Source of the DNA: Micromonospora sp. C95
GTDB lineage: Bacteria; Actinomycetota; Actinomycetes; Mycobacteriales; Micromonosporaceae
DNA length: 64,000 bases
Reading direction: 5' to 3'
NCBI RefSeq assembly: GCF_018070465.1
Contig: NZ_JAGPXT010000013.1
Span: 1 to 64,000 of the forward strand
Shown here piece after piece: positions 22,425 to 30,522 of this stretch (position 1 is the first letter of the stretch; each line of letters opens with the position of its first letter). The notes under the pieces are model-generated. The model had not been told where the DNA came from. It made no database searches and worked only from the letters and a program-made list of their open reading frames with translations. The translations under genes and the position numbers were made by a program.

Positions 22425-22439
22425 TACCCTTGTCTGTCG
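22425..22439 (+). promoter_or_regulatory. Possible leaderless promoter of prfB
   Basis: TACCCT (22425-22430) matches a -10 box (TAnnnT) and ends eight bases before GTG 22439. No ribosome-binding site is visible there, so the transcript may begin at or next to the start codon. No good -35 is seen inside the repeat. The spacing is identical to that at ftsE. Confidence 0.4.
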
Positions 22440-23560
22440 TGACTGCTGCCGACTTCGCCGAACAGCTCAAGGAACTCGACGCCACCCTGCGCAACATCGA
22501 GGCGGTGCTCGACCTCGACCGTCTCCGCGCGGACAAGGCCCGCCTGGAGCAGGAGGCGTCCGCCCCGGATCTCTGGGACGACCAGGCCCGCGCCCAGCAG
22601 GTGACCTCGCAGCTGTCGTACGTCAACGGCGAGATCGACAAGCTCGGCAGCCTGCGGTCGCGGCTGGACGACGCGCACGTCCTGCTGGAACTCGCCGAGG
22701 CGGAGTCCGACTCGGGCGTGCTCACCGAGGTCGAGTCCGAGATCACCGGGCTGACCAAGGCCATCCAGGAGATGGAGGTCCGCACGCTGCTGTCCGGCGA
22801 GTACGACTCCCGGGAGGCGCTGGTGGCCATCCGGGCCGGTGCCGGCGGCGTGGACGCGGCCGACTTCGCCGAGATGCTGCTGCGGATGTACCTCCGCTGG
22901 GCCGAGCGGCACGGCTACCCGACCGAGGTCTACGAAACCTCGTACGCCGAGGAGGCCGGCCTGAAATCGGCCACCTTCACGGTCAAGGTCCCGTACGCGT
23001 ACGGCACGCTCAGCGTGGAGTCCGGCACCCACCGGCTGGTGCGGATCAGCCCGTTCGACAACCAGGGGCGGCGGCAGACCAGCTTCGCCGGGGTCGAGGT
23101 GCTGCCGGTGGTCGAGCAGACCGACCACATCGACATCCCCGAGAACGAGATGCGGATCGACGTCTACCGCTCCTCGGGCCCCGGCGGGCAGAGCGTCAAC
23201 ACCACCGACTCGGCGGTACGGATCACCCACGTTCCCACCGGCATCGTGGTGACCTGCCAGAATGAAAAGTCCCAGCTGCAAAACAAGGCCTCCGCGCTGC
23301 GGGTGCTCCAGGCCCGGCTGCTGGAGCGCAAGCGCCAGGAGGAACAGGCCAAGCTCCAGGGGCTCAAGACCGACGCCGCCGGGTCGTGGGGCGACCAGAT
23401 GCGCTCGTACGTGCTGCATCCCTATCAGATGGTGAAGGATCTGCGGACCGAGCAGGAGACCGGCAACCCCGGTTCGGTCTTCGACGGCGACCTGGACTCC
23501 TTCATCGAGGCGGGTATCCGGTGGCGCAAGCAGCAGCAACTGGCCGGCGACCGTGCGTGA
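22439..23560 (+). CDS. prfB: Peptide chain release factor 2
   Basis: The product is 373 residues from GTG 22439. The codon-recognition motif SPF lies in VRISPFDNQGRRQTSF and the catalytic GGQ in SSGPGGQSVNTTDSA. RF2 ends translation at UGA and UAA by hydrolysing peptidyl-tRNA. The frame is open from start to stop, so the programmed +1 frameshift known from many other bacteria is absent. The start lacks a ribosome-binding site and may be leaderless. ftsE, ftsX and smpB follow in the usual order. Confidence 0.96.
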   Translation: MTAADFAEQLKELDATLRNIEAVLDLDRLRADKARLEQEASAPDLWDDQARAQQVTSQLSYVNGEIDKLGSLRSRLDDAHVLLELAEAESDSGVLTEVESEITGLTKAIQEMEVRTLLSGEYDSREALVAIRAGAGGVDAADFAEMLLRMYLRWAERHGYPTEVYETSYAEEAGLKSATFTVKVPYAYGTLSVESGTHRLVRISPFDNQGRRQTSFAGVEVLPVVEQTDHIDIPENEMRIDVYRSSGPGGQSVNTTDSAVRITHVPTGIVVTCQNEKSQLQNKASALRVLQARLLERKRQEEQAKLQGLKTDAAGSWGDQMRSYVLHPYQMVKDLRTEQETGNPGSVFDGDLDSFIEAGIRWRKQQQLAGDRA

Positions 23561-23617
23561 TCGATCGTGGGCGGAGCGCGCCGTCGATCTCCACCTGACG
23601 TGCTGATTTGATGACTT

Positions 23618-23635
23618 GCCCCGCAACGGCGGGGC
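23618..23635 (+). terminator. Small hairpin after prfB
   Basis: GCCCCGC-AACG-GCGGGGC is a perfect 7-bp stem with a four-base loop, 57 bp after prfB and 44 bp before ftsE. It has no T-tract. It may end part of the prfB transcript or protect an RNA end. Confidence 0.5.
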
Positions 23636-23642
23636 GTGGGAC

Positions 23643-23670
23643 TTGGCACCGCAGTTACACGGCGTAGACT
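23643..23670 (+). promoter_or_regulatory. Promoter of ftsE (leaderless)
   Basis: TTGGCA (-35, 23643-23648) and TAGACT (-10, 23665-23670) are separated by 16 bp. The -10 ends eight bases before GTG 23679, and no ribosome-binding site lies between. This is the layout of a housekeeping promoter driving a leaderless mRNA. Confidence 0.6.
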
Positions 23671-23678
23671 CACCACCC

Positions 23679-24359
23679 GTGATTCAGCTTGAGCAAGTGA
23701 CGAAGACGTACCCGAAGGCGTCGCGGCCTTCGCTCGACAACGTGTCCGTGTCGATCGACAAGGGCGAGTTCGTCTTCTTCATCGGCCCATCCGGCTCCGG
23801 CAAGTCCACCATCGTCAAGATGCTGCTGCACGAGGTGGTCCCCAACAAGGGGCGCGTCGTCGTCAACGGCAAGGACGTCACGTCGATGCGGTCCTGGAAG
23901 CGCCCGCACTTCCGCCGCTCGATCGGCTGCGTCTTCCAGGACTTCCGGCTGCTGCCCAACCGCACCGCGTACGAGAACGTGGCGTTCGCGCTGGAGGTGA
24001 TCGGCAAGACCAAGGCGGTGGCCCGCCGGGTCGTGCCGGAGGTGCTGGAACTGGTCGGCCTCGGCGGCAAGGAGCACCGCTACCCGCACGAGCTCTCCGG
24101 TGGTGAGCAGCAGCGTGTGGCGGTGGCCCGGGCGTTCGTGAACCGTCCGCTGATCCTGCTGGCGGACGAGCCGACCGGAAACCTGGACCCGGACACCTCC
24201 ATCGAGATCATGCGCCTGCTGGACCGGATCAACCGCACCGGCACCACCGTCGTGATGGTCACGCACGACTCCAACATCGTGAACCAGATGCGCCGCCGCG
24301 TCATCGAGATCGAGAGCGGCCGCATCGTTCGCGACCAGGCCCGCGGCGTCTACGGGTGA
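23679..24359 (+). CDS. ftsE: Cell division ATP-binding protein FtsE
   Basis: The product is 226 residues from GTG 23679. Walker A is GPSGSGKST (about residues 35-43), the ABC signature is LSGGEQQRVAVARA and Walker B is ILLADEPTGNLD. FtsE forms a membrane complex with FtsX that regulates peptidoglycan hydrolases at the division site and does not move a substrate. ftsX follows after 67 bp. A start at 23616 is open but lies upstream of the visible promoter. Confidence 0.96.
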   Translation: MIQLEQVTKTYPKASRPSLDNVSVSIDKGEFVFFIGPSGSGKSTIVKMLLHEVVPNKGRVVVNGKDVTSMRSWKRPHFRRSIGCVFQDFRLLPNRTAYENVAFALEVIGKTKAVARRVVPEVLELVGLGGKEHRYPHELSGGEQQRVAVARAFVNRPLILLADEPTGNLDPDTSIEIMRLLDRINRTGTTVVMVTHDSNIVNQMRRRVIEIESGRIVRDQARGVYG

Positions 24360-24426
24360 CGGCACCTACCCACCACACCCCGATCTGACGACGAACACCT
24401 CACGCCGGAGAGCCGGAGGAATCCCG

Positions 24427-25302
24427 ATGCGGATGAAATACGTCATGTCCGAGGTACTGGTCGGACTGTGGCGCAACGTGACCATGACCATTGCGATGAT
24501 CATCACGATGGCGGTCTCGCTGACCATGCTCGGCGCCAGCGGCCTGATCTACACCAAGGTCGCCGACATGAAGCAGCTGTACTTCGAGAACATCGAGGTC
24601 TCGATCTTCCTGGACGCCGAGGTGACGGAGGAGCAGCGCAGCGCGATCGCTACGCAGTTGGACTCCGACCCGCTGATCTCACAGGTCACCTACGTCAACA
24701 AGGACGAGGCCTTCCAGCGCTTCCAGGAGATGTTCCGGGACTCGCCGGACCTGCTCAGCGCGGTCAAGGCCGACCAGCTTCCGGAGTCGTACCGGCTCAA
24801 GCTGGTCAACCCGGAGGAGTACAAGACCATCTCCGACCAGTACACCGCGGTCGAGGGGGTCGACCAGGTGGTCGACCAGAGTCAGGTGCTCGACAAGATC
24901 TTCAACCTCTTCACCGCCGGGCAGAACATCGCGCTCGTCGCCGCGATCGCGATGGCGGTCGCCGCGCTGCTGCTGGTCGCCAACACCATCCAGGTCGCCG
25001 CGTACAGCAAGCGGCGTGAGGTCGCGGTCATGAAGCTGGTCGGCGCGTCGAACTGGTTCATCCAGGCGCCGTTCGTGCTGGAGGCGGTGGTCGCCGGTCT
25101 GATCGGCTCGGTCCTGGGCCTCGGTGCCCTGATCGCCCTCAAGATATTCCTCTTCGACGGTGCGCTCAGCGCTCTCCAAGGTCTTTTCGCGCCGGTGAGT
25201 TGGGGCGAGGTGTTCCTGACCTTCCCGGTGATGGCCGGCGTCGGTGGTCTGATCAGCGCGGTCACCGCCTGGGTCACGCTCCGCTTCTACCTGCGGGTCT
25301 AG
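24427..25302 (+). CDS. ftsX: Cell division permease-like protein FtsX
   Basis: The product is 291 residues. One N-terminal helix (about residues 20-45) is followed by a large extracytoplasmic loop (about 46-165, starting KVADMKQLYFENIEVSIFLD) and three C-terminal helices, the standard FtsX topology. The extracellular domain binds cell-wall hydrolases such as RipC in mycobacteria. GGAGGA lies six bases before the ATG. A strong terminator follows, ending the ftsEX unit. Confidence 0.96.
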   Translation: MRMKYVMSEVLVGLWRNVTMTIAMIITMAVSLTMLGASGLIYTKVADMKQLYFENIEVSIFLDAEVTEEQRSAIATQLDSDPLISQVTYVNKDEAFQRFQEMFRDSPDLLSAVKADQLPESYRLKLVNPEEYKTISDQYTAVEGVDQVVDQSQVLDKIFNLFTAGQNIALVAAIAMAVAALLLVANTIQVAAYSKRREVAVMKLVGASNWFIQAPFVLEAVVAGLIGSVLGLGALIALKIFLFDGALSALQGLFAPVSWGEVFLTFPVMAGVGGLISAVTAWVTLRFYLRV

Positions 25303-25312
25303 TTGTCGCCCG

Positions 25313-25354
25313 AGGGCCCTCCCACGCCGGAATAAACGGCGCGGGAGGGCCCTT
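25313..25354 (+). terminator. Terminator after ftsX
   Basis: Arms 25313-25329 and 25337-25353 pair at 16 of 17 positions (a single A-C mismatch) around the loop GAATAAA. The hairpin starts 10 bp after the ftsX stop, and two T residues follow. Confidence 0.85.
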
Positions 25355-25433
25355 GTCGTTCGGGTAGCATGATCTCCGCTCGGCGGCCGGCCAGGTCGGC
25401 CACGGGCGGCAACGAAAGGGAGGTGGCGCGGCG

Positions 25434-25913
25434 ATGCCACGGGAGAAGGGGCGCAAGGTCGTCGCCTCCAACAAGAAGGCGCGTCACGACTACGCCATCC
25501 TCGACACGTACGAGGCGGGCATGGCGTTGACCGGCACCGAAGTCAAGTCGTTGCGGGCCGGACGAGCCTCACTTGTCGACGCGTTCGCTCAGGAACGCGA
25601 CGGCGAGCTCTACCTGCACAGCATGCACATCCCCGAGTACGTGCAGGGCACCTGGACCAACCACGAGCCCCGGCGCACCCGGAAACTGCTGCTCAAGCGG
25701 CTGGAGATCGACCGGCTGATCGGCAAGCTGCGGGAGAGCGGGCTGACCCTGGTGCCGCTCCAGGTCTACTTCTCCGACGGCTGGGCCAAGGTGGAGATCG
25801 GCCTGGCCAAGGGCAAGAAGGCGTACGACAAGCGCCAGGATCTTGCCAAGCGGGACGCCGACCGGGAGATCCAGCGGGCGGTGGGCCGGCGCGGCAAGGG
25901 CATGACTGACTGA
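25434..25913 (+). CDS. smpB: tmRNA-binding protein SmpB
   Basis: The product is 159 residues, the normal size. The oligonucleotide-binding core contains NKKARHDYAILDTYEAGMAL, TGTEVKSLR and the charged tail KRDADREIQRAVGRRGKG that enters the mRNA channel. SmpB delivers tmRNA to stalled ribosomes and is essential for trans-translation. GGGAGG lies 10 bases before the ATG. The tmRNA gene follows about 105 bp downstream, so both partners are encoded together. Confidence 0.97.
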   Translation: MPREKGRKVVASNKKARHDYAILDTYEAGMALTGTEVKSLRAGRASLVDAFAQERDGELYLHSMHIPEYVQGTWTNHEPRRTRKLLLKRLEIDRLIGKLRESGLTLVPLQVYFSDGWAKVEIGLAKGKKAYDKRQDLAKRDADREIQRAVGRRGKGMTD

Positions 25914-26018
25914 TTTGTCCGGTTCGTTCCGCCCGGTGCGTCGCTCCGGGCTCGGGATGAATCCGGTTGCGGCAGGCGTTACGCTTGTCGGAGCCGCCGG
26001 AGATCGGCGGCCTGTCGA

Positions 26019-26394
26019 GGGGGTGACTGGTTTCGACTTCGTACGTTGCGGCAGGGGAAGCGAGCCGAGGAAGCCGACGTCGTCTCGAGAATCGTTCGTC
26101 GGAAACCAATAAGCGCCAAGAGCAATCGCGCTGACTTCGCTCTCGCCGCCTGAGGCGAGTAGCAAGTCTGTCGGCCTGGGAGCGCCTTCGACCCAGTTAG
26201 CCGGCATCAGCTAGAAGGCTGGCCAACCGGACCCGGTCGCGGGGTCCGTGCGGCGAGATCAATCAGCGACTGGGCCCGTCACACCGACTCGCTCGCGTGA
26301 TCGGAGGGGCCGAGTAGAGGCACAGCGAGCTGCGCTCGGAGAAGCCCTGACAAGGCGGCGAAGGACCCGGGTTCGATTCCCGGCACCTCCACCA
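26019..26394 (+). ncRNA. ssrA: Transfer-messenger RNA (tmRNA)
   Basis: The 5' end GGGGGTGACTGGTTTCGAC and the 3' end GGTTCGATTCCCGGCACCTCCACCA form the tRNA-like domain. GGGGGTG (26019-26025) pairs with CACCTCC, including one G-U pair, and the CCA is encoded. The tag frame runs from 26115 to the TGA at 26151-26153 and reads AKSNRADFALAA, ending in the ALAA proteolysis signal. The RNA rescues stalled ribosomes with SmpB. It is the one-piece form, about 376 nt long. Confidence 0.95.
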
Positions 26395-26397
26395 GTC

Positions 26398-26435
26398 GAC
26401 TGCGCGCCCCGGTCACCCGACCGGGGCGCGCAGTC
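26398..26435 (+). terminator. Terminator after ssrA
   Basis: Arms 26398-26414 and 26419-26435 form a perfect 17-bp GC-rich stem with the loop ACCC, starting three bases after the encoded CCA of the tmRNA. This is the strongest intrinsic hairpin noticed in the window. Confidence 0.9.
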
Positions 26436-26559
26436 GTTCCCGCCTGCCGGTCCTGACGGCTCAGGGGGCGTCGGACCGGGGTGGCACCGTCTGCCCACCC
26501 GCGCCGGCCAGGTTGTCCAGTGCCGGGAACCAGCCGCAGTGCCGCGCCGTCAGACCGGT

Positions 26560-27510
26560 ATGCGCCGCACACTCGCCCTTGTGGGCCTGCCACTGCTGAT
26601 GGCGGCCGCCGGTTGCGCCCCGGCGGGCAGCGAACCGACAGGTCCGGGCATCCCGAGCGACCGGCACGAGGCGTTCGAGCAGCGCGCGACGGCGGTCGCG
26701 CAGGCGTGGCGCCCGGGTACGGCGTGGGACACCGGCTACGTGCCACTCCAGGAGCCCACGGTGCTCGTCGGTGAGCCCGCGTTCACCGAGGAGACAAAGC
26801 TCGCCTTCCACGCCGGCTGGTACCGGCAGCAGGTGCCGTTGCCGGCCGGGCGGCCGGACCAGGGCGCCATCCGGTTCCCGGACGGGGAGCTGCGCGTACA
26901 ACTGATCAGCGCGGCGGAGGCGTACCGGCAGATCGACCAGGGGGATCCGCCGCCCTGTCCCGGGCGGCCGAAGGACCCGGGCACGCCGCCGCCGGCCAAC
27001 CCGCCGGACGGGCCGGACGCCCCGGTGAGCAGCGGCCCACAGGCCGCCTGTATCCCGCTCACCGTCACCGGCGTCGAGCTGGGTGCTGCGCCGGTGCGCA
27101 CCAGCCGGGGCGAGGCGCGGGTGCCGGCGTGGCTGTTCACCGTCGAGGAGATCAATGCCGTGGTGGCCCGGCTCGCGGTCGCCCCCGAAGCCGTCGGTGC
27201 GCCGCCCGAGCCGGTCGCGCCGTCCGCACCCCCGCCGCAGAACCTGGTCAGCGCGCAGGACGTCGAGTCCGCGGAGGGCACGACGGTGAACTTCCGGCTC
27301 GGTGTCGGTAGTTGCGACACCGGGATCACCCCACTGGTGCAGGAGCACGACCATCTCGTCGTGGTCGGTGGCACGGTGGTGCGGGGCACCGGCGTCTGCG
27401 ACGACATGCTCAGGCTGGAGCCGGTGACGGTGACGCTGCGGGCCCCGTTGGCAGACCGACCGGTCCTCGACGTGGTCAGCGCGACGCCGCTGCGCTTCAC
27501 AGCTGGCTGA
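26560..27510 (+). CDS. Putative lipoprotein of unknown function
   Basis: The product is about 316 residues from ATG 26560. A signal peptide (MRRTLALVGLPLLMAAAGC) ends in a lipobox with Cys at residue 19, so the protein should be anchored to the outer face of the membrane. The frame is open back to 26248, but that part overlaps the tmRNA and its terminator and is not coding. The mature part has a Pro-rich middle (about residues 130-155) and a second Pro-rich linker (about 215-230). I do not recognise a family. Confidence 0.72.
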   Translation: MRRTLALVGLPLLMAAAGCAPAGSEPTGPGIPSDRHEAFEQRATAVAQAWRPGTAWDTGYVPLQEPTVLVGEPAFTEETKLAFHAGWYRQQVPLPAGRPDQGAIRFPDGELRVQLISAAEAYRQIDQGDPPPCPGRPKDPGTPPPANPPDGPDAPVSSGPQAACIPLTVTGVELGAAPVRTSRGEARVPAWLFTVEEINAVVARLAVAPEAVGAPPEPVAPSAPPPQNLVSAQDVESAEGTTVNFRLGVGSCDTGITPLVQEHDHLVVVGGTVVRGTGVCDDMLRLEPVTVTLRAPLADRPVLDVVSATPLRFTAG

Positions 27511-27513
27511 CAC

Positions 27514-29109
27514 TCAGAGGATCGGCGGCACGTCGGTGCGGATCGGCACCGGCAGCACCGTCGGCCCGTCGGCCCGCAGCGCCGTGGCCAGCGCCTCGCC
27601 GAGCTGGTCAGGATCGTCGACGACGGTGGTGGCGCACCCGTAGCCGCGGGCGATCGCCGTGACGTCGATGCCGGGCAGGTCCAGCCCGGGTACGCCCGGC
27701 GTCTGCTTGAGTTCCGCGAACGCCTTGAGGATCGCGTACTGCTGGTTGACCGGCACGACGACGACCAACGGCAACCGCAACTGGCTGGCGGTCCAGAGCG
27801 CCTGGACCGAGTAGTGGAACGAACCGTCGCCGATCACCGCGATCACCGGCCGGTGTCGGCCGGTGTCCCGCTGCGCCAGCGCGATGCCGACGGCCGCCGG
27901 TAGGCCGTAGCCGAGACCACCGCTGGCCATCGTGAAGTAAGACCCGGGAGTGTCGAACCGCAGTCGGCGACGCAGCGCCGACAGGTTCGACGGAGACTCC
28001 TGCACCAGCACCCCATCGGTGGGCCAGTGCCGAGCCAACGCGGCGAAGAGTCCGTCGGCGCTGAGCGGAGACGAATCCTCCACCGGCGCCGGTACGGGCC
28101 GGGCGGGTGGTGGTGGCCGGTCGGCCGGTGGCATCAGGTCGGCCAGCGCGGCGAGGGTGAGGCCGGCGTCACCGAGGAGGCTGTCGCCGACCGGGGCCCG
28201 GGCCGCCTCCTCGGGATCGTCGGTGACGTGCAGCAGTCGGGCGCCGTCCGGCAGCGTCTCACCGGGCACGTGCGGGTAGTACCGGAACACCGGGGCACCG
28301 ACCACCAGCACGGTGTCGTGCCCCCGTAGCTGCTCGGCCAACGGGCCGATCGCGAAGGGCAGCACGCCCCGGAAGTGCGGATGATTCTCCGGGAAGGCGG
28401 TCCGCTCCGGTGCGGGCGCCGACCAGACCGGGGCGATCAGCCGCTCTGCGAGGGCGATACCGGCCTCCCAGGCACCGGCCCGGTCCACGGCGGCCCCGAA
28501 CACCAGGGCCGGTGACCGACTCGTCGCCAGTGCCGCGGCGAACTGACGTAGCCGCTCGGGATCGGGCGCGAACCGGGTGGCCACCGTGCGGATCTGCGGC
28601 GGCGGGTCGGCAGGCTGGGCCCAGTCGTCGAGCGGCAGGGAGAGGAAGACGGGCCCGGTCGGTGGTTGGATCGCAGTCGCGTACGCCCGCATGAGCGCGG
28701 CGGGGACGTCCTGGGCCCGGACCGGCTCGTGGGCCCACTTGACGTAGGGCTGGGGCAGTTCGGTGGGATGGCGGGCGGTGAGCCGGGGTTCGAGCAGCAG
28801 CATCTCCCGGGTCTGCTGTCCGGCGGTGACGATCAGCGGGGTCCGGTTGTGCCAGGCGGTGACGATGTTGCCCATGGCGTTGCCGGTGCCCGGTGCCGTG
28901 TGCAGGTTGACGTGTGCCGGTGCCCTGGTGACCTGCGCGTAGCCGTCGGCCATGCCTACCGCCGACGCCTCGTGCAGGGCGAGCACGTAGTGGAAGTCGT
29001 CGGGGAAGGCGTGTAGAAACGGCTCCTCGGTGGAGCCGGGGTTGCCGAAGACGGTGGTCATGCCCAGGGCCCGGAGCAGGTCGTAGGTGGTGTCGCGGAC
29101 CGTTGCCAT
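27514..29109 (-). CDS. mdlC: Benzoylformate decarboxylase-like thiamine diphosphate enzyme
   Basis: The product is 531 residues, close to the 528 of Pseudomonas benzoylformate decarboxylase, and numbering matches from the N-terminus: Ser26 (GNPGSTEEP), Glu47 (LHEASAVGMADGYA) and His70 (NLHTAPGTGNAMGN). The diphosphate/magnesium motif GDGSFHYSVQALWTA is intact. The position of the second catalytic His (His281 in Pseudomonas, in the FRYHQ segment) is Tyr278 here (VFRYYPH). The enzyme should decarboxylate a 2-keto acid or carry out carboligation. No mandelate-pathway neighbours exist, so the substrate is open. ATG 29109 gives the canonical start. Confidence 0.8.
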   Translation of the reverse strand: MATVRDTTYDLLRALGMTTVFGNPGSTEEPFLHAFPDDFHYVLALHEASAVGMADGYAQVTRAPAHVNLHTAPGTGNAMGNIVTAWHNRTPLIVTAGQQTREMLLLEPRLTARHPTELPQPYVKWAHEPVRAQDVPAALMRAYATAIQPPTGPVFLSLPLDDWAQPADPPPQIRTVATRFAPDPERLRQFAAALATSRSPALVFGAAVDRAGAWEAGIALAERLIAPVWSAPAPERTAFPENHPHFRGVLPFAIGPLAEQLRGHDTVLVVGAPVFRYYPHVPGETLPDGARLLHVTDDPEEAARAPVGDSLLGDAGLTLAALADLMPPADRPPPPARPVPAPVEDSSPLSADGLFAALARHWPTDGVLVQESPSNLSALRRRLRFDTPGSYFTMASGGLGYGLPAAVGIALAQRDTGRHRPVIAVIGDGSFHYSVQALWTASQLRLPLVVVVPVNQQYAILKAFAELKQTPGVPGLDLPGIDVTAIARGYGCATTVVDDPDQLGEALATALRADGPTVLPVPIRTDVPPIL

Positions 29110-29316
29110 CGCTTCTGAATGTATCGGGGTGACTCGGGAGTAAAGGGCATTTCGCCATGGCTCCGGCATGAGCTTGCTACCGCACCGACCACCGTCGCCT
29201 CAGGTGGTGACGCGATGCCCGGCCCAGTCGACCGTCTGTCGATCACCCGACCGTCAGACCTTCGCCTGGATCGGGAGCGCAAGCTATGGTGCCAGGCATG
29301 GCGATGACAGCGCGGA

Positions 29317-29356
29317 TGTCACCGGTTGGGCCCACCCTCGATGAGTGTCACCGGTT
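29317..29356 (+). promoter_or_regulatory. Direct repeat TGTCACCGGTT upstream of the algH-like gene
   Basis: TGTCACCGGTT occurs at 29317-29327 and 29346-29356, 29 bp apart on the same strand, ending 31 bp before the start of the next gene. The core ACCGGT is itself palindromic. This may be a paired operator or chance; no regulator is assigned. Confidence 0.3.
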
Positions 29357-29387
29357 CCGCCTCCCCGTGCACGACTGACGGGTACGC

Positions 29388-29981
29388 GTGATGCAGGGAG
29401 AGGGGCAGGCGATCGGCGGGCAGGCGACGGAGTCGATGACCGGGAAGCTGCTGGTGGCGACGCCGGGGCTGAAGGACCCGAACTTCGACCGTACCGTCGT
29501 GCTGCTGGTCGCGCACGAGCCCGGCGGAGCGCTCGGTGTGGTGCTCAACCGGGCCACCGAGGTGCCGGTGGCGGACGTGCTGCGCGACTGGGGCGACCTG
29601 GCCCGCCACCCGGCGGTGCTGTTCGAGGGGGGTCCCGTGCAGCCCGACTCCGCGATCTGCCTGGCCCGGATGCGGTCGCCGGTGCGCCGCCTCAAAGGCT
29701 TCCACCAGGTCTCCGGCGCGGTGGGCACGCTCGACCTGTCGGTCGACCCGCAGCGGCTACGGGAGAACGTGCAGAGCATCCGGGTCTTCGCCGGGTACGC
29801 GGGCTGGGGCACCGGCCAGCTGGAGCAGGAGATCGAGGACGGCTCCTGGTTCGTGCTCGACGCGCTGCCCGGTGACGCTTTCGTCGACCGGCCCGACGAC
29901 CTGTGGCCGATGGTGCTGCGCCGCCAGGGCGGCATGATGGCCGCGGTCGCGCACTTCCCACCGGACGTGGCGCTGAACTGA
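29388..29981 (+). CDS. YqgE/AlgH family protein (UPF0301)
   Basis: The product is 197 residues. The family signature is clear: GKLLVATPGLKDPNFDRTVVLLVAHEPGGALGVVLNR near the start (residues about 19-55), then a Phe-Glu-Gly-Gly-Pro-Val element and a Gly-Tyr-Ala-Gly-Trp element. The start could be GTG 29388, ATG 29391 or ATG 29436; none has a strong ribosome-binding site. The family is widespread but its molecular role is not settled. It is the last conserved chromosomal gene before the tRNA and the accessory region. Confidence 0.88.
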   Translation: MMQGEGQAIGGQATESMTGKLLVATPGLKDPNFDRTVVLLVAHEPGGALGVVLNRATEVPVADVLRDWGDLARHPAVLFEGGPVQPDSAICLARMRSPVRRLKGFHQVSGAVGTLDLSVDPQRLRENVQSIRVFAGYAGWGTGQLEQEIEDGSWFVLDALPGDAFVDRPDDLWPMVLRRQGGMMAAVAHFPPDVALN

Positions 29982-30071
29982 CCGGCGTCGGCGGGCACCC
30001 CCGCGAGATGACCATGCCGACGGGCGTGTGTATAGTTCTTCCAGTGCCTGGGCGACCGGGTGCGACGACAA

Positions 30072-30144
30072 GGGGCCGTGGCGCAGCTGGTAGCGCACCA
30101 CACTGGCAGTGTGGGGGTCAGGGGTTCGAGTCCCCTCGGCTCCA
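30072..30144 (+). tRNA. tRNA-Ala (GGC anticodon)
   Basis: The 73-nt gene folds as a full cloverleaf: acceptor GGGGCCG (30072-30078) with CGGCTCC (30137-30143), anticodon stem CCACA/TGTGG with loop CTGGCAG, and T-loop TTCGAGT. The anticodon GGC reads alanine codons GCC and GCU. CCA is not encoded. The gene marks the change from conserved genes to accessory DNA and is a typical attachment site for integrative elements. Confidence 0.96.
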
Positions 30145-30159
30145 CCCTTAAGTAGCAGG

Positions 30160-30200
30160 TCAAGGGCTTGTTCACCAAACAATGGTGGGCGAGCCCTTGA
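30160..30200 (+). terminator. Hairpin downstream of tRNA-Ala
   Basis: TCAAGGGCT (30160-30168) and AGCCCTTGA (30192-30200) form a perfect 9-bp stem, with CACCA and TGGTG (30173-30177 and 30183-30187) pairing further in. It starts 15 bp after the tRNA and probably ends its transcript. Confidence 0.7.
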
Positions 30201-30522
30201 TCATTTGACCCCCATTCGACCCCGGACAGGGACCCACGACCCGGCAGAAGCAATCATGTGACGGCTGCCACATCGTCTGCCCTGGGTGGATCATGGGGTG
30301 GACGGGATGGCACGACGCCCAGCCCGCTACAGAGTGGTGACCTTCGGTTCTCGATGGCCCGAGGCCGTAGCTGGCCCTCCTCGGCCCGGCCGCAGGGCTT
30401 CTTTGGGCGGCGTCGGGTGCGAGTATGGCGATGCGCTTGTGCGGCGGGAGCTACTTTTCTGACGCCAGATGGTGATTAGTTGATAGAGAGCCAGGCGGTC
30501 CGGGTGGCGGGGGAGGGATATT
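30201..30522. other. Non-coding stretch at the start of the accessory region
   Basis: About 320 bp follow the tRNA terminator without a convincing gene. Several open frames exist, but none has codon use or motifs like its neighbours. The stretch is less GC-rich than the flanking genes. No copy of the tRNA 3' end was seen here. Confidence 0.5.

Noticed and set aside
22439..22560. Programmed frameshift in prfB
   Set aside because: The reading frame is open throughout and there is no early in-frame UGA, so no frameshift is needed.
26248..26559. N-terminal extension of the lipoprotein frame
   Set aside because: It runs through the 3' half of the tmRNA and its terminator. The signal peptide at ATG 26560 fixes the start.
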